This document shows, in pieces, positions 33,366-43,950 of a DNA stretch of 64,000 bases; the first letter of the stretch is position 1, and the number at the start of each line of letters is the position of its first letter. The notes under the pieces are model-generated. The model was not told the origin of the DNA and did not search any database. It was given only the letters and a program-made list of their open reading frames with translations. The DNA lies in contig OY783194.1 of assembly GCA_963678675.1 (NCBI GenBank), positions 16,669,370 through 16,733,369 on the forward strand, in the 5' to 3' direction. A program made the position numbers and the translations under genes. This stretch comes from Xiphydria camelus (taxonomy: Eukaryota > Arthropoda > Insecta > Hymenoptera > Xiphydriidae).

Positions 33366-33990
33366 GTACACCATCCTTGTACTGTCCCCGTATATGACAT
33401 ATTTCCAATTTTTTGACTTTTAAGAAATAATTAAATTTATTCAAGGGGCACTAAATTCAGTAGATGTGGTCGCTCAGTGAGAATTCAATGTTTATTGGCT
33501 GACATTAAATATTATGAGGATTGAATATTGACTGAGCAATTTCCATTGAAAAATTCCTATAACTATTTTTAAAATTCCCAGAATTGAAAGATACCCCTTA
33601 ATGATATCTATATCTGACTTTTAGCGTTAAGCCGTCAATATCAGACTTCAAAATAAATGCTTTGTTCGATTATAAAATTTTTAGTATAATATAAATTAAC
33701 CTGAGGTTACCCTAGAGAGAACCAGGTTAAACTGGAAGCGTGCTTTATGAAAAGGAAATGACACTTACAGAGCTCTATAATGTCCAATATAAACGAAAAC
33801 GTTTATAAGTTTAGCAGATGAGACTGGAAGATAGTTGTAGAATTATAATGTAGAACTTATGGACGCATCATCGACATCATTGTCATCTTCATCTAGCTCA
33901 TCTGTGATCATGGTTTATTTTTTTTTCAAATTCCTCTGATCCATCATCTAATGAAAATGAGAGAGTAAAACGTGTTTGCATAAAATCATA
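33366..33990. other. AT-rich stretch, mostly unassigned
   Basis: It contains a short Ser-rich open reading from ATG at 33860 (MDASSTSLSSSSSSS) that soon loses frame, and GAGCTCTATAATGTCCAATA near 33771, which recurs in variant form at about 56665. Otherwise nothing identifiable. Confidence 0.35.
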
Positions 33991-33994
33991 CCAT

Positions 33995-34190
33995 ATATCG
34001 TACGATATACCGAACAAGTATAACTAGACTTTTTTTCTGAATTTGATTCTGGTGGTATTAGTTTCAATTGCCCCTATGAGAAGACAGTGTCAAATACTGA
34101 TAAAGTTAATTGAAACTAACACCACTGGAGTCCAATTCAGAGACAAAATTTAGACAGAGCTGTTCGGTTTACCATAGGACATACGATATA
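33995..34190. repeat. Foldback MITE-like repeat
   Basis: ATATCGTACGATATACCGAA is mirrored by TTCGGTTTACCATAGGACAT near 34175. Inner arms GGTGGTATTAGTTTCAATTG pair with AATTGAAACTAACACCACTG and meet near 34085. About 200 bp, non-coding. Confidence 0.65.
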
Positions 34191-34199
34191 GTGAAGAGA

Positions 34200-35790
34200 G
34201 ATTGTTAAAAGCTTAAATGGAAGAGATTTCCTAAAACTTTGGAGTCTTATGAGCGACTTGTGAATTTTGAATTGAAGAATTCAATGAATCACCAAATTTT
34301 CCAATATTCTGTTTTAGTGGACAGTCTGACGCAGACTGGGCATGCTACGAGGTGATCAAGATGGCTGGCTCCCATTCGCCCCAGATTACTCTTCCTCATA
34401 AAAAAGAAAGTTAGTACTGTCTTGTATTTTCTAGAGTTCTTATTAGTATTAATGTATTAACGACCCACTCACTTATAGCCGAATGCTTTAAGAATGAGCT
34501 CCAATTTGTACTTTCAGTTGAACAATTATTGTGTTTTTATGACCAACGGCGCAAACTATTATAATCGAATGTAGCTGAAGAAGATACTTCTAGGGATGTA
34601 TTTGTGAAGCCAGCATAGCTTGAAATATCTCCAAAACTAAACCAGAGTAAATCGCCAATGCCACGACAATACATTCACTTTTTTAGCAACTACGATAAAT
34701 AGAAAAATCGCTATGAAAGAAAATTGTTACTTATAGCTCACGATAAGAAACGAGCTTGATCCATAAATGAGGATCATCTGGCTAGCAAAATTGGCGAAGA
34801 ATGTCTCGCAAAGTGTTAACGGAGTGAGACTCTCCCAGAAAGAAATTTTTATTCACAGTCTAATCAATCTTTCATCAAATCCTTAACATACAAATCATCC
34901 TTCTTAAAACCAAAGTCTCTTGTAGAGATATTGAAATGATCTGATCGAAGCTTATTTAAACTCAACGAGTGCTTATTAATAAGACAGGCTTTCTTGTTCT
35001 CAATAAAGACACCTGACGATATGTAACTTCTAAAACCGATGAAAAGATAAATATTTTTTTCCATACCCCTTAACTACCACTTAACCTTTTAACGAGGGAA
35101 AAGTAGAGATTACGTGTTTAAATTGGAAGCAGCAACTGTTGTCGGCTACAACGTTCATTTTTTATTAAACCTTATCAATGTCAACTTTTCTGACCGACAG
35201 GCGCTTTGAAACAGGTGTAAAAATGAAACCAGTTATAAGTTCCTTCTTTAAATCGGAGTGCCGGTTTCTTTTAATTTTCGAGGATTGAATAAACTCGCAA
35301 AAAGTTGGAAAAACATCGTCGAGTCGGGCGATCGTGTTGAGCTACAGAGAAATATGTCTAAACAGTAATAATTATGTATGCGAAAACTACGACTGAGAGT
35401 CGCACGAATTATTCACGATACGTAGTGATAAAAATGAATGGCGAAGGTTAATTTTCTTTATTTTTCCGTTTGATCGAAATTATGATGAGGAATCGGAGTC
35501 CCGGTTCCAATGTTTTTAAAACGATTGTCTCGATGGGTGTATTAATAAAAGACGTCCCAGTTGAACAAACGTTGCATAAATTGGATACTATTTTTAAAAG
35601 TGTGTCGTATTGTGCATTGAATATCGTAATAGATTCTTACCGGATATATATAACGTTGCCAATACTATGATAGTGTAGTTTTTAACCAATTTATAACCTC
35701 ACCAACGTGTTATATCGACAAACACAGTCATAACCATCTAAAAGGTGGATACGACATAACGTAATGAGCTCAGAGAATACGTATGTATGG
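34200..35790. other. Unassigned AT-rich stretch
   Basis: 1.6 kb without repeats that I can place. A short reading GQSDADWACYEV near 34320 recalls the SDADWA motif of Copia RNase H, but nothing around it supports a Copia element. No conserved open frame. Confidence 0.35.
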
Positions 35791-35797
35791 ATATGTA

Positions 35798-36006
35798 CAC
35801 CCGCGGCCACGGTGCTGTCGCTGGTGACTTTTTTAAACGTTATTTTTAAACGTACTAACCAATGATTAACAATCCTCATCCTTTCATTGACGAGAGTAGA
35901 CGCCACCGTAGCTAATGAGCGCATGGGAATTAATTGTTCATTGGTTAGTACGTTTAAAAATAAAGTTTAAAAAAATCACCAGCGACAGATTCCGTGGCCG
36001 CGGGTG
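35798..36006. mobile_element. CACCC-tip palindromic MITE, copy C
   Basis: 209 bp between TA dinucleotides. Both tips read CACCCGCGGCCACGG, different from copies A and B but the same on both arms. The left arm lacks two bases near GGTGCTGTCGC. The inner part is as in the family. Confidence 0.85.
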
Positions 36007-36540
36007 TAAACACATGGTTTTCCATTTAACTAACATAAGTCAACATAAATTGACAAAAAACCTATAATCATTGCTTCTTTCTGTTCGAGCCCGTCAATCA
36101 GTGAGTGATTCTAATAGAAGTTCATGTATTATAAACGGAAAAAGTACTTTCCGTTTATATGACTGTTGTCAACTTGTGTTAATTTGTGTACAGGGTCCCC
36201 ACGTATGTTGTTGACATAGGACGATATGGCACGTAGCATTTTGTAGACTGTAGGCTATACGCTATTGGTCGGAGATGCAAGGACGACGAACGATTGGCTC
36301 TGTCTATCGCCCGCAGACGTCAATAGTTACGAGAGAAGTTCCGTAGGGCGTAAAAACCTAGCAGAGAAACGAGAAAGCATGGCGGGTGACGGGTAAAGGC
36401 CCTTGCACACTGGACGCGTCAAGCGCCAAGCGTCGAGCAGCAACCAATGAGCGCAGAGATATTTCGTACGTGACGCTTGACGCTTCCCAAAAATTGAACG
36501 GTGTTGGATTTTGGGCTAGCAGCGAGCAGCGGCCTAGTTA

Positions 36541-36678
36541 TACTCGTGCTCACAGATTCTGTCGCTAGTGACTTTTTTAAATGTTATTTTTAAACGTACT
36601 CTAATCAATGAACAATTAATTCTCATACCCTCATTATCTACGGCGGCGCCTACTCTCGTTAATGAAAGTAAGAGCATG
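36541..36678. mobile_element. CACCC-tip MITE, half copy F
   Basis: TACTCGTGCTCACAGATTCT, CTGTCGCTAGTGAC, TATTTTTAAACGTACT and the CTCATTATCTACGGCGGCGC centre match the left half of the family. The right arm is missing. The tip GTGCTCAC resembles copies D and E. Confidence 0.8.
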
Positions 36679-37236
36679 GATGTACAAACTAGCCTAACCT
36701 CGCATTTGGTTCAGATTGGATTTGATATTTTACGTCGATTAACATTTCATGTGTAAAAATGGAAAAAGAACAATCAGCGACCCATGTAGCACACTAACGT
36801 TAGAATAACGTCTCAGACATCATTTTTTTATCAGTATACGGTTTCAGACGTCAATTGTCGTAACATTAACGTCACAGGGACGTCATATTTACGACGTACC
36901 TTAGACGTCAAAATTCAACGTCTTTTTGACGGAACTTTTCCGTCATTTTTAATGACGAACGAGACTTAGATAAATTTCGGTCTCCTGCATATAGGTATAG
37001 CGACTTGAAAATTTATTTGTGAATAAATGGACAAAAATTGTAATCTGTTCAATTATTAATTCAATAAATTATTTCATTTCGAGTCTCCAGAGTATGTTGA
37101 GCAAGTTATAAACTATACTGTTTATTAAAAAGCACAGATTATTAAAGTAAATGGAAGACAATCAATTAATATAGGATGAATAAACATTCATATAATTATT
37201 TATTTATTTATTTATATTTATTTATTTATTATTTAT

Positions 37237-37288
37237 TTCTTGCATAGACGCAAATTGATATTAATATCAATTTGCGTCTATGCAAGAA
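37237..37288. repeat. 52-bp perfect palindrome after a TTTA-type simple repeat
   Basis: TTCTTGCATAGACGCAAATT and GATATT are followed without spacer by their exact reverse complement. It directly follows the TTTA/TTTAT simple repeat at 37197-37236. Confidence 0.9.
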
Positions 37289-37466
37289 TATTTATCAAAA
37301 GACAATCATAAATTTAGAAAAATGTTGAGAAAAGAATAATACAATTATAAAATCTTATTTGTTCAAGCTCTCTCTTATTGACAGGAAAAGCAATATACAT
37401 TTATTCATCAAACTTCATATGAACACCAATAGTAATAATATTCTTAACCACAAGAGCGTGCAGCAG

Positions 37467-37548
37467 ATGAGGACTCGAGGACACCGACCGATCAACGAAG
37501 TTAAGCAGCGAAAAGTGCGGACACTAGTTGGATGGGTGACCGCTCACG
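37467..37548 (+). ncRNA. 5S-rRNA-derived fragment
   Basis: CCGATCAACGAAGTTAAGCA and, after a diverged middle, TAGTTGGATGGGTGACCGC correspond to the middle and 3' half of 5S rRNA, including the regions of the polymerase III box A (AGTTAAGCAGCG) and box C (GGATGGGTGACCGC). The 5' third and the final stem are absent, so this is not a functional rRNA gene. Such pieces are the promoter heads of 5S-derived SINEs; a dispersed 5S pseudogene is the alternative. It sits inside the nested elements just left of the intact Harbinger. Confidence 0.75.
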
Positions 37549-37876
37549 ATGAAAAGATATACGTCAGACCTAACCTTTTAGAACCGTTATTTTTTACGTC
37601 ATCAGAACGTCCGGTAGAACGTCATTATGGGCGCGTTCGCTTTGGACGCTTACACGCTTTAAGCGCTTATAAGTATCGCTTATGCCGTTCACTTTGACGC
37701 TTTGAGCGCTCACAAAGGCAATGATGACGTCATTGTAACGTCATAACTTCTGCTCACAAACGCTTATTTCATCCAGGTAGGGCAGCAAAAGCGTGAGCGC
37801 TAATAAGCGCTTCATTTCCAAAAGGAACGCGTAGCATATCGTGAGAACATCAACCTAGGAATATATAACCTAAAAA

Positions 37877-39255
37877 ATGGCGACGAGTAACATTTCCGTG
37901 TACTTAGAAAATACAGATACGAATAAAATATATACCGTATCCGTAACAGCAGATGAAGCAAAACGTATTGCGATCGGTAAGTTTAATTGTTGATGTTTTA
38001 TTATAAAATCTAATATATACTAGGTAGCGATATTGGTGTTTGTTAGTGGGTGGTGTGCTACGGCCGCTATTCTATTTAAAAATTTGCACTATTTTTAAGA
38101 AGAATAAATTAAATGGCTTCTAATTTTGATTTAATAGATGAAATTATTCATTTGGCAATTTTGTTTGAACCACAAAAAATTTGAGTGACTATTCTCTTTC
38201 TTTTACATTGCACGGAATTACTTTTCTTCCTTTCCAGACCCTGTTTTTGCTAGACTAAAGTTGAATGAGGCAATGTGTTTGTGTCGTAAGTTTACCAACG
38301 TTTTAGGTTTCTTTGGATTATTGCTTGAGTGACACATTTCATGACTTGTGATAGAAATCTATTTTGTAAAGAAATTGTTTAATTTATATGATCATTATTA
38401 TTTAGATGACAACAGTGATGTGACTGATAGAGAGGCTTCAGACAACGTTGCAGGAAACGATATACCTCGATCAGCAGAAGAAGCTGCCGAAGGTATTTTT
38501 TGTAATACTGTTTTAGATACTCGTAATATTTCTCTAGTGTTCTTTATCGATAAATTTATTTTTGCAGCATTCAAGTGGCCGCATGAAGCAATTCTTTTAT
38601 TAATCGAGGAGTATCGTCTTCGTCAAAATGACTTTAATACGGGAAAGATTTCTCAAAAAAAAATATGGTCTTTGATAGCCCAGGAATTGTTGAAACATGG
38701 GCATAACGTTACAGGTCCACAGTGTTTATCAAAATTTTCCGGACTAAAACGAACATATAAAGCTGTGAAAGATCACAACAACAAATCCGGCAATTCAACA
38801 AGAGCATGGCCATATCTTAATGTAAAATATTCTTTGAAATTCTATTTACACTTTTTCGTTAACATGAAGTATTTAATTATATTTTTTTCGCCAGTTGATG
38901 GACGAACTTCTAGGTACGAAGCCATTCATGTCACCTGTAGCTACGGTATCATCGACTGGCAAGAGATCTAGAGGTCAATCGGAATGCAGCACATCGAGCA
39001 TAGAGAATTTTTCAGAAACCGATGAAAATCCAAAACCTAGTAAGTTAGTAATTTAATGTGATCATTCAAGATAATTAATTTGATTTGTATTTCGTGTTTG
39101 TTTTAGAAAAAGCACGATCCGTACTCCCGGCTGAAGAATTGCTTGCAGAATTGCGACACACTTCAGAAAGGCGACACAGAGAAAACATGGAATTAAGACT
39201 AAGACTTCTCGATTCACTTGATAGGATGGTCAATGTTTTACAAAATAACAAATAA
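37877..39255 (+). CDS. Harbinger Myb/SANT-like DNA-binding protein
   Basis: Six exons give 260 residues without a stop: 37877-37976, 38238-38285, 38406-38492, 38568-38821, 38895-39039 and 39107-39255. All introns are GT-AG with matching phase. Exon 4 (from residue 79) holds a Myb/SANT or MADF-like domain (WPHEAILLLIEEYRLRQNDF, KKIWSLIAQEL, SKFSGLKRTYKAVKDHN). Exon 5 has LMDELLGTKPFMSPVAT and a Ser-rich part, and exon 6 a charged helix (LLAELRHTSERRHRENMELR). In this superfamily the protein binds the transposon ends and brings the nuclease to the nucleus. The start codon is inferred from frame and size. Confidence 0.85.
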
Positions 39256-39585
39256 TTTGATTGTTTATACTTACCGTAAAGTGGAGTTACTTTGTGACTG
39301 TTGGGGGTTACATTGTGACAGAGCATACAATTATAAACTCAAATTTTGCGCCCAAATTTGAGAGTTTATAATTTTATGCTCTGTTACAATATAACCCCTC
39401 CAGTCATAAAGTAACCACATTTTACGGTATTTTTTTATATTACGATACTTTTTTAATTACAATTATAATATAAATATATTTTTTCACACAGTTCGCATCA
39501 TTAAATTATTACAAATAGTATCTCGTTTCAAATGACCTTCATTTCTATCCCTGCTTACATTTAATAGATGCGTGACATGATCACT

Positions 39586-41016
39586 TTAATTGAAATCCAA
39601 TTCTATGGGAAATTCATCATTTTGCAACAAACAAATGTTGTGCAAAATACAACACGCAAGGATGAAATCTGGTATTAAATCAACACGTTCCATATCAAGA
39701 ACGGTGAGCAAACTCCGAAATCTTGTTTTCAATAATCCAAATGCTCTTTCAATCACCATTCGAGCGGATGCGTGACAAAAATTGTAATTTTTTTCTCTGT
39801 CCGTCAAATGCCCATTGTCTCGATATGGTGTCATTAGATGATTGTGAATTGTATAAGCCGCATCACCAACTAAATGACAATCATTTAGAAATTTTCGTGG
39901 GTTTCCCATATACTCATAAACTTCGGATAAGCGGAAAACTCGTTGATCATGGACAGAACCAACGTGCCCAACAAAACAATGAGTAAATCGGCGCTCATGA
40001 TCACAAACAGCCTATTAATAAGTAATACGTATAAAATCATAACCAAGTACATATTAATATTTTTCATGCACTAAATAAAATAGACATAAGTTACTTGTAG
40101 TTGTATAGAGTGATGACCTTTCCTGTTAACATAACTTTCAGGGTTGACATGTGGTGCTCTTATATTTATATGGGTACCATCAATTGCCCCTATTGTTTTG
40201 GGAAAAGCACTGACAGCAGCGAATCCTTGAAAAACTGCTTGCACTCTCTCGTTTTCCGGCCAAGTGATAAAAACTGGAGCCAGGGTTACAATAGCTTTTG
40301 TAACTCTTCGTACAGCTTTCAGTGCAGTTGCTTTTCCGACATGAAATTTTTCACAAATAGATCTAAAAATAATCAAAAGATTAGGCATGATATAATATCT
40401 CAAGTTATTCAGCATAATTTATAGATTGAAAGCGATTGAAAGATGGTCTAACATACCTACCTATATGAATCAGGCGTACTCATTTTCCATATGGTAATCA
40501 AAAATTGCTTCTCAGGAGATATTGTTTTACGACCTGATTTTAACCTCACTAATGAAGGTGTTATAAGATGCAAAATGAAATTAAATGTTGATCGCCGCAT
40601 CCTAAACAAAACATTTCATTATTCATAAAATAAAAAAAAGAATAAGAAAAAAGAATTCCATAAGAATAATCACATGAAAGAAACTTTTTTTTTATTAAAT
40701 ATATTGCAAGTATAATAATATCTTCATAATAAGAAAATTAAGTAAGTCCTCGAGCATTTATTTAAGGGTTTATATAGTATACGTAAAAACATAATACATA
40801 CCTAAAATGCGATTTAAACTGTTCACTATTATAAGCTGGTATAACCTCCTCCACATAATTTCGCAATCGTGGTATCGGCTTTTTTATAAGACTTTGGGCA
40901 AGAAATATTACACAAGCTTCTAAATCTTCGATATAAGGGTTGTGATCTTCTTCGACATCATCAAAAAAATCCAATAACATTGATACTACAGACGGAATTA
41001 TTCTCGTTAGCGCCAT
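39586..41016 (-). CDS. Harbinger DDE nuclease (transposase)
   Basis: Four exons, 41016-40802, 40601-40461, 40362-40095 and 40011-39586, give 349 residues with matched phases and GT-AG borders. Exon 2 has ISPEKQFLITIWKMSTPDSY, the usual N-terminal helical region. The DDE_4 core shows AIDGTHINIRAP (Asp about 180), CDHERRFTHCFVGHVGSVHD, GDAAYTIHNHLMTPY (Asp about 258) and MVIERAFGLLKTRFR (Glu about 296), then LACCILHNICL near the end. All three catalytic residues are present. It is transcribed toward the Myb-like gene and probably acts with it to cut and join the transposon. Confidence 0.9.
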
Positions 41017-41509
41017 TTTGAACGCTCACAACATTCAAAACGAACGAGTTTTGTTGCTTTGATGTGAGCGCTTACAAACCTAAAGAAACGTCGAGAATTA
41101 GCGCTTATAAGCGTAAGCGCTCACAGCGCGTAAGCGTCCAAAGCGAACGCGCCCTATGACGTGATTTTTCTGACGTCGTGTGGATGTGCAATTAAGCCGT
41201 CTTTGCGACGTTAAAATGACGTCATATTTTTCGTCATCTGACGTCAGAACTGACCTTCAAAAAACGTCATTTCGACGTTGATGTGCTACCTGGGGATGGA
41301 GATATAAAATTGCCAAAATGATTAATTTTCGTTTCCATGCGAAGTGATCTACCTTGGGTGAAGTACATTACGAAAATGTCAAGGTTGTAGTTTTGGCACG
41401 CTGAAGCGATCAGTGTGAATGGTCACCAATCCAAGCAGCAAGCAGCAAGCGCTCGCTGCTCGACGCTTGGCGCTTGACGCGTCCAGTGTGCAAGGGCCTT
41501 AACGCGTAA

Positions 41510-41696
41510 TGGCCATCACACACAAAATTCCGTAAGGCCGTAAGACGTAAGCGTAAGTGAATAAACCAATCAGGATCAAGTATTCCGTTGTCCGTAACCC
41601 CACCACAATGGAATACTTGATCCTGATTGGTCTATTCGCTTACGCTTACGTCTTACGGCCTTACGGAATTTTGTGTGTGATGGCCTTAAAGACGCG
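41510..41696. mobile_element. Harbinger-type MITE, GGCCATCACAC ends
   Basis: GGCCATCACACACAAAATTC and its inverse, with TAA outside (41507-41509 and 41697-41699). The inner arms have CGTAAGACGTAAGCG and the hairpin ACCAATCAGGATC/GATCCTGATTGGT. 187 bp, related to the 4153-6021 foldback. It lies 8 bp from the end of 36397-41499, so two Harbinger-type insertions are side by side. Confidence 0.8.
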
Positions 41697-42073
41697 TTAT
41701 CACCCTTCCTTCATTAGGTACTTCGATTTAACTGAATGTTTACTTTTTATTAACAAGCACGTCCGAGGATCGAAATAAACGTGAGGGAATCGTTTCGCGA
41801 ATGGAAATATTTTATTAACTTTGAAAACCACGTTTTATTTCCAAAAAATACAATTACTCCGACAAATTCCATTTCTAAAGACGCGTACCCGTCACCCGCC
41901 ATACTTTCTCGTCTGCTAGGTTTTTACGCTCTAGGGAACTTCTCTCGCGACAATTGACGTCTGCCGGCGATAGATAGAGCCAATTGTTCGTCGTCCTTGC
42001 GTCTCCGACCAATAGTGTACAGCCTACTGTCTACAAAACGCTACGTGCCATATCGTCCTATGTCAACAACATA

Positions 42074-42389
42074 CCGTATGTCCGCGATCATTTGAACCAT
42101 AGGAAAATTGCGAGTTTTGCATGAGCACCCCTTTGGGTCTCCTCGTCCAATAGAATCACCGGAGAAGCGTGAATGCGCATGCGTAGTCATCCGCGAGTGT
42201 GGCGTCGTCAGCAAGTTCAGATCGATTATTTCGATAACCGATCTGAACTTGCTGACGACGCCACACTCGCGGATGACTACGCATGCGCATTCATGCTTCT
42301 CCGGTGATTCTATTGGACAAGGAGACCCAAAGGGGTGCTCATGCAAAACTCGAAATTTTCCTATGGTTCAAATGATCGCGGACATACGG
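42074..42389. mobile_element. CCRTATG palindromic MITE, copy 1
   Basis: CCGTATGTCCGCGATCATTT and its inverse are flanked by TA (42072-42073 and 42390-42391). Arms of about 150 bp (TGCATGAGCACC, CTCGTCCAATAGAATCACCG, GCGCATGCGTAGTCATCCGC) meet at ATCGATTATTTCGATAACCGAT. The corresponding site in the left arm of the host foldback (36204-36205) is empty, proving the TA duplication. Non-coding; open frames are shadows. Confidence 0.9.
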
Positions 42390-42639
42390 TACGTGGAGAC
42401 CCTGTATACATATAATAATGTAATGAAGGAAGCGTAATATATCGAAAATTTTCTACACTCTCTGCTATTTAATTCGCGTTCTCGTTAACAATATTATTTG
42501 AACTTCTTCGCTCCAACATTCTTGAACTCCCATTGTCGGGGACTTCCCGGTTTTGCCCTAATGAAATTTAAAATATGTACAAAAAAGTTTGAAGGAAATA
42601 ATATACTAATCATGCAGAATGTATTTTAAAATCACTTAC

Positions 42640-43048
42640 CATGCGACATTTTACTTTCTTCAGCAACCTTTTCTACAGCGTTTGGTGTGCATGAATGAGG
42701 TGCCACAGAATGACATAACTCTTCTCCAAACAATCGTTTTTGAATTTTTCTTATGCATCTGTTTGATTCTTCTTTGAGTAACAACATTTGCGATGGGACT
42801 GCATTGTTTTTCAAAATCCTCGGAGTAAGTTCTAAAAGGATTAAACTAGTCAATCAATTTGCCGTATAATATTTCACCAGAGTTAATCAAAAATAAATAT
42901 TGTCCATTACCTGTCCCATAACTCGATTCATTTTTGAAATCTTCGTTTTTAAAGTGATGCGCCCATAACCTCGAACTCGGCAAACTACGGAAATGTTCAC
43001 TTATTACGCGTTCCCACTGCCGTCGACGTACATTATCTTTTGGAAAAC
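42640..43048 (-). pseudogene. THAP-domain gene fragment, two exons
   Basis: Exon a (43048-42911) reads FPKDNVRRRQWERVISEHFR, then SRLWAHHFKNEDF: the second half of a THAP domain with its Trp and HF motif. The conserved Cys before it is replaced by Trp. A 79-bp GT-AG intron leads in phase to exon b (42831-42640) with ELTPRILKNNAVPSQMLLLK (the AVP motif follows THAP domains) and a tail ending at a further GT. The first half with the Cys pair is missing because a tandem repeat starts exactly at 43049. It is non-functional. Confidence 0.7.
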
Positions 43049-43472
43049 GTACTTGGATAACTTAGAAATCGTCAAATGAGTGTTTGTTACGAAATTGTTT
43101 AATAACTTTTTTTTTCATAATTGCTCCCGCTAGAGCAATTTTATATTCTTGATGAGCAAATTACGAGCAATTTTTTGAGCCCAAAAAAGATCCCGTTCGT
43201 ACTCGGATAACTTAGAAAACTACGTCAACTTAGTGTTTGTTACGAAATTGTTTAATAACTTTTTAAAAATAATTACTACCGCTAGAGCAATTTTATTTTA
43301 TTGATGAGCAAATTGCGAGCAATTTATGAGCCCAAAAAAGATCCCGTTCGTACTCTGATAACTTAGAAATCATCAAATTAGTGTTTGTTACTAAATTGTT
43401 TAATAACTTTTTTTATAATTGCTCCCGCTAGAGCAATTTTATATTCTTGATGAGCAAATTGCGAGCAATTTT
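43049..43472. repeat. 150-bp tandem repeat, almost three units
   Basis: Units start at GTACTTGGATAACTTAGAAA (43049), GTACTCGGATAACTTAG (43199) and GTACTCTGATAACTTAG (43350), each with TGTTTGTTACGAAATTGTTT, GCTAGAGCAATTTTAT and GATGAGCAAATT(G/A)CGAGCAA. The third lacks the end. The repeat begins precisely where the THAP exon stops. Confidence 0.9.
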
Positions 43473-43529
43473 TTGAGATATAATTCAATAAGATTGCTTC
43501 TAGTCCGGCGCTAGCTTACCTTTACTCGC

Positions 43530-43690
43530 TGCGTGAGAGCGCGAAAAGTGTAAAACGTCTGATTTCTCGATAGCTGTCAATTCGAGAGATCGAAGTATTG
43601 AATAATAGACGAAACACTTCGATTTCCCAAATTGACAGCTATCGGGAAATCAGACGTTTGACACTTTTCGCTCTCACGCAACACACACAG
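43530..43690. repeat. Hairpin repeat
   Basis: GTGAGAGCGCGAAAAGTGTA and the following CGTCTGATTTCTCGATAGCT pair with AGCTATCGGGAAATCAGACG and TTTCGCTCTCACGC. The motif TGACAGCTATCG(A/G)GAAATCAGAC recurs in the loop region of the MITE at 54595-54841. Confidence 0.7.
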
Positions 43691-43715
43691 CGCACTCTTC
43701 TCAAGCCAACTCTAA

Positions 43716-43861
43716 AGGCCATCACACGTGAAAAAACGTAAGCAGTAACAGTAAGGATTGACCAATCAGAAATATCATTCTTACGGTATTAAGCTTAAAC
43801 AGGCTTTCTGATTGGTCAATCCTTACTGTTACTGCTTACGTTTTTTCACGTGTGATGGCCT
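43716..43861. mobile_element. Harbinger-type MITE, AGGCCATCACACG ends
   Basis: AGGCCATCACACGTGAAAAA and its inverse, with TAA duplication (43713-43715 and 43862-43864). Arms of about 60 bp contain CCAATCAGAAA/TTTCTGATTGG. 146 bp, non-coding. Confidence 0.85.
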
Positions 43862-43950
43862 TAACTATCAGATTCTCGAACGTCGGCAAACACTGCCGAA
43901 GTCAAATTTCAAGGTATCGGCGCTTGAGCGGTTTGGGTTTGGACATGCGG

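Larger units (their letters stand above)
37629..41154. mobile_element. Intact PIF/Harbinger transposon
   Basis: GGGCGCGTTCGCTTTGGACG starts the left end, and its inverse CGTCCAAAGCGAACGCGCCC the right; at least 25 terminal bases are perfect, followed by AGCGCTTA-type subterminal repeats. A 3-bp TAT flanks both ends (37626-37628 and 41155-41157). The 3526-bp unit encodes a Myb/SANT-like protein on the plus strand and a DDE nuclease on the minus strand, converging at about 39256-39585. Both can be spliced without a stop. It is uninterrupted and the innermost insertion here, so it is young and possibly active. Confidence 0.92.
36781..41294. mobile_element. GTAGCACA-end element rich in ACGTC motifs (tentative)
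   Basis: CCCATGTAGCACACTAACGT at the left and ACGTTGATGTGCTACCTGGG at the right are inverted (16 of 20). Both flanking pieces (36800-36970 and 41160-41290) are full of GACGT/ACGTC/TGACGTCA words. The target duplication is unclear. The intact Harbinger element is inserted inside it at a TAT. Confidence 0.55.
36397..41499. mobile_element. PIF/Harbinger-type foldback, AGGCCCTTGCACAC ends
   Basis: AGGCCCTTGCACACTGGACG and its inverse are flanked by TAA (36394-36396 and 41500-41502). The terminal arms pair for about 55 bp through CAAGCGCCAAGCGTCGAGCA. The TAA target suggests PIF/Harbinger origin. The original element was short; most of the 5.1 kb is later insertions (half CACCC MITE, the GTAGCACA element and the intact Harbinger). 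Confidence 0.75.
36191..42404. mobile_element. Large foldback complex, CAGGGTCYCCACG ends
   Basis: CAGGGTCCCCACGTATGTTG at the left and CAACAT...CGTGGAGACCCTG at the right are inverted, with TA outside (36189-36190 and 42405-42406). The arms (36206-36394 and 41880-42071) share CATAGGACGATATGG, TATTGGTCGGAGATGCAAGG and GAGAGAAGTTCCGTAGGGCG. Related arms occur at 43951, 47168 and 50540-50781. The interior was filled by successive insertions, innermost the intact Harbinger transposon. Confidence 0.7.

Noticed and set aside
34320..34400. SDADWA-like Copia RNase H motif
   Set aside because: An isolated six-residue match; nothing before or after fits a Copia protein.
36397..41499. A single 5.1-kb autonomous Harbinger with AGGCCCTTGCACAC ends
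   Set aside because: The coding genes are bounded by their own GGGCGCGTTCGC ends and TAT duplication, so they belong to a younger insertion.
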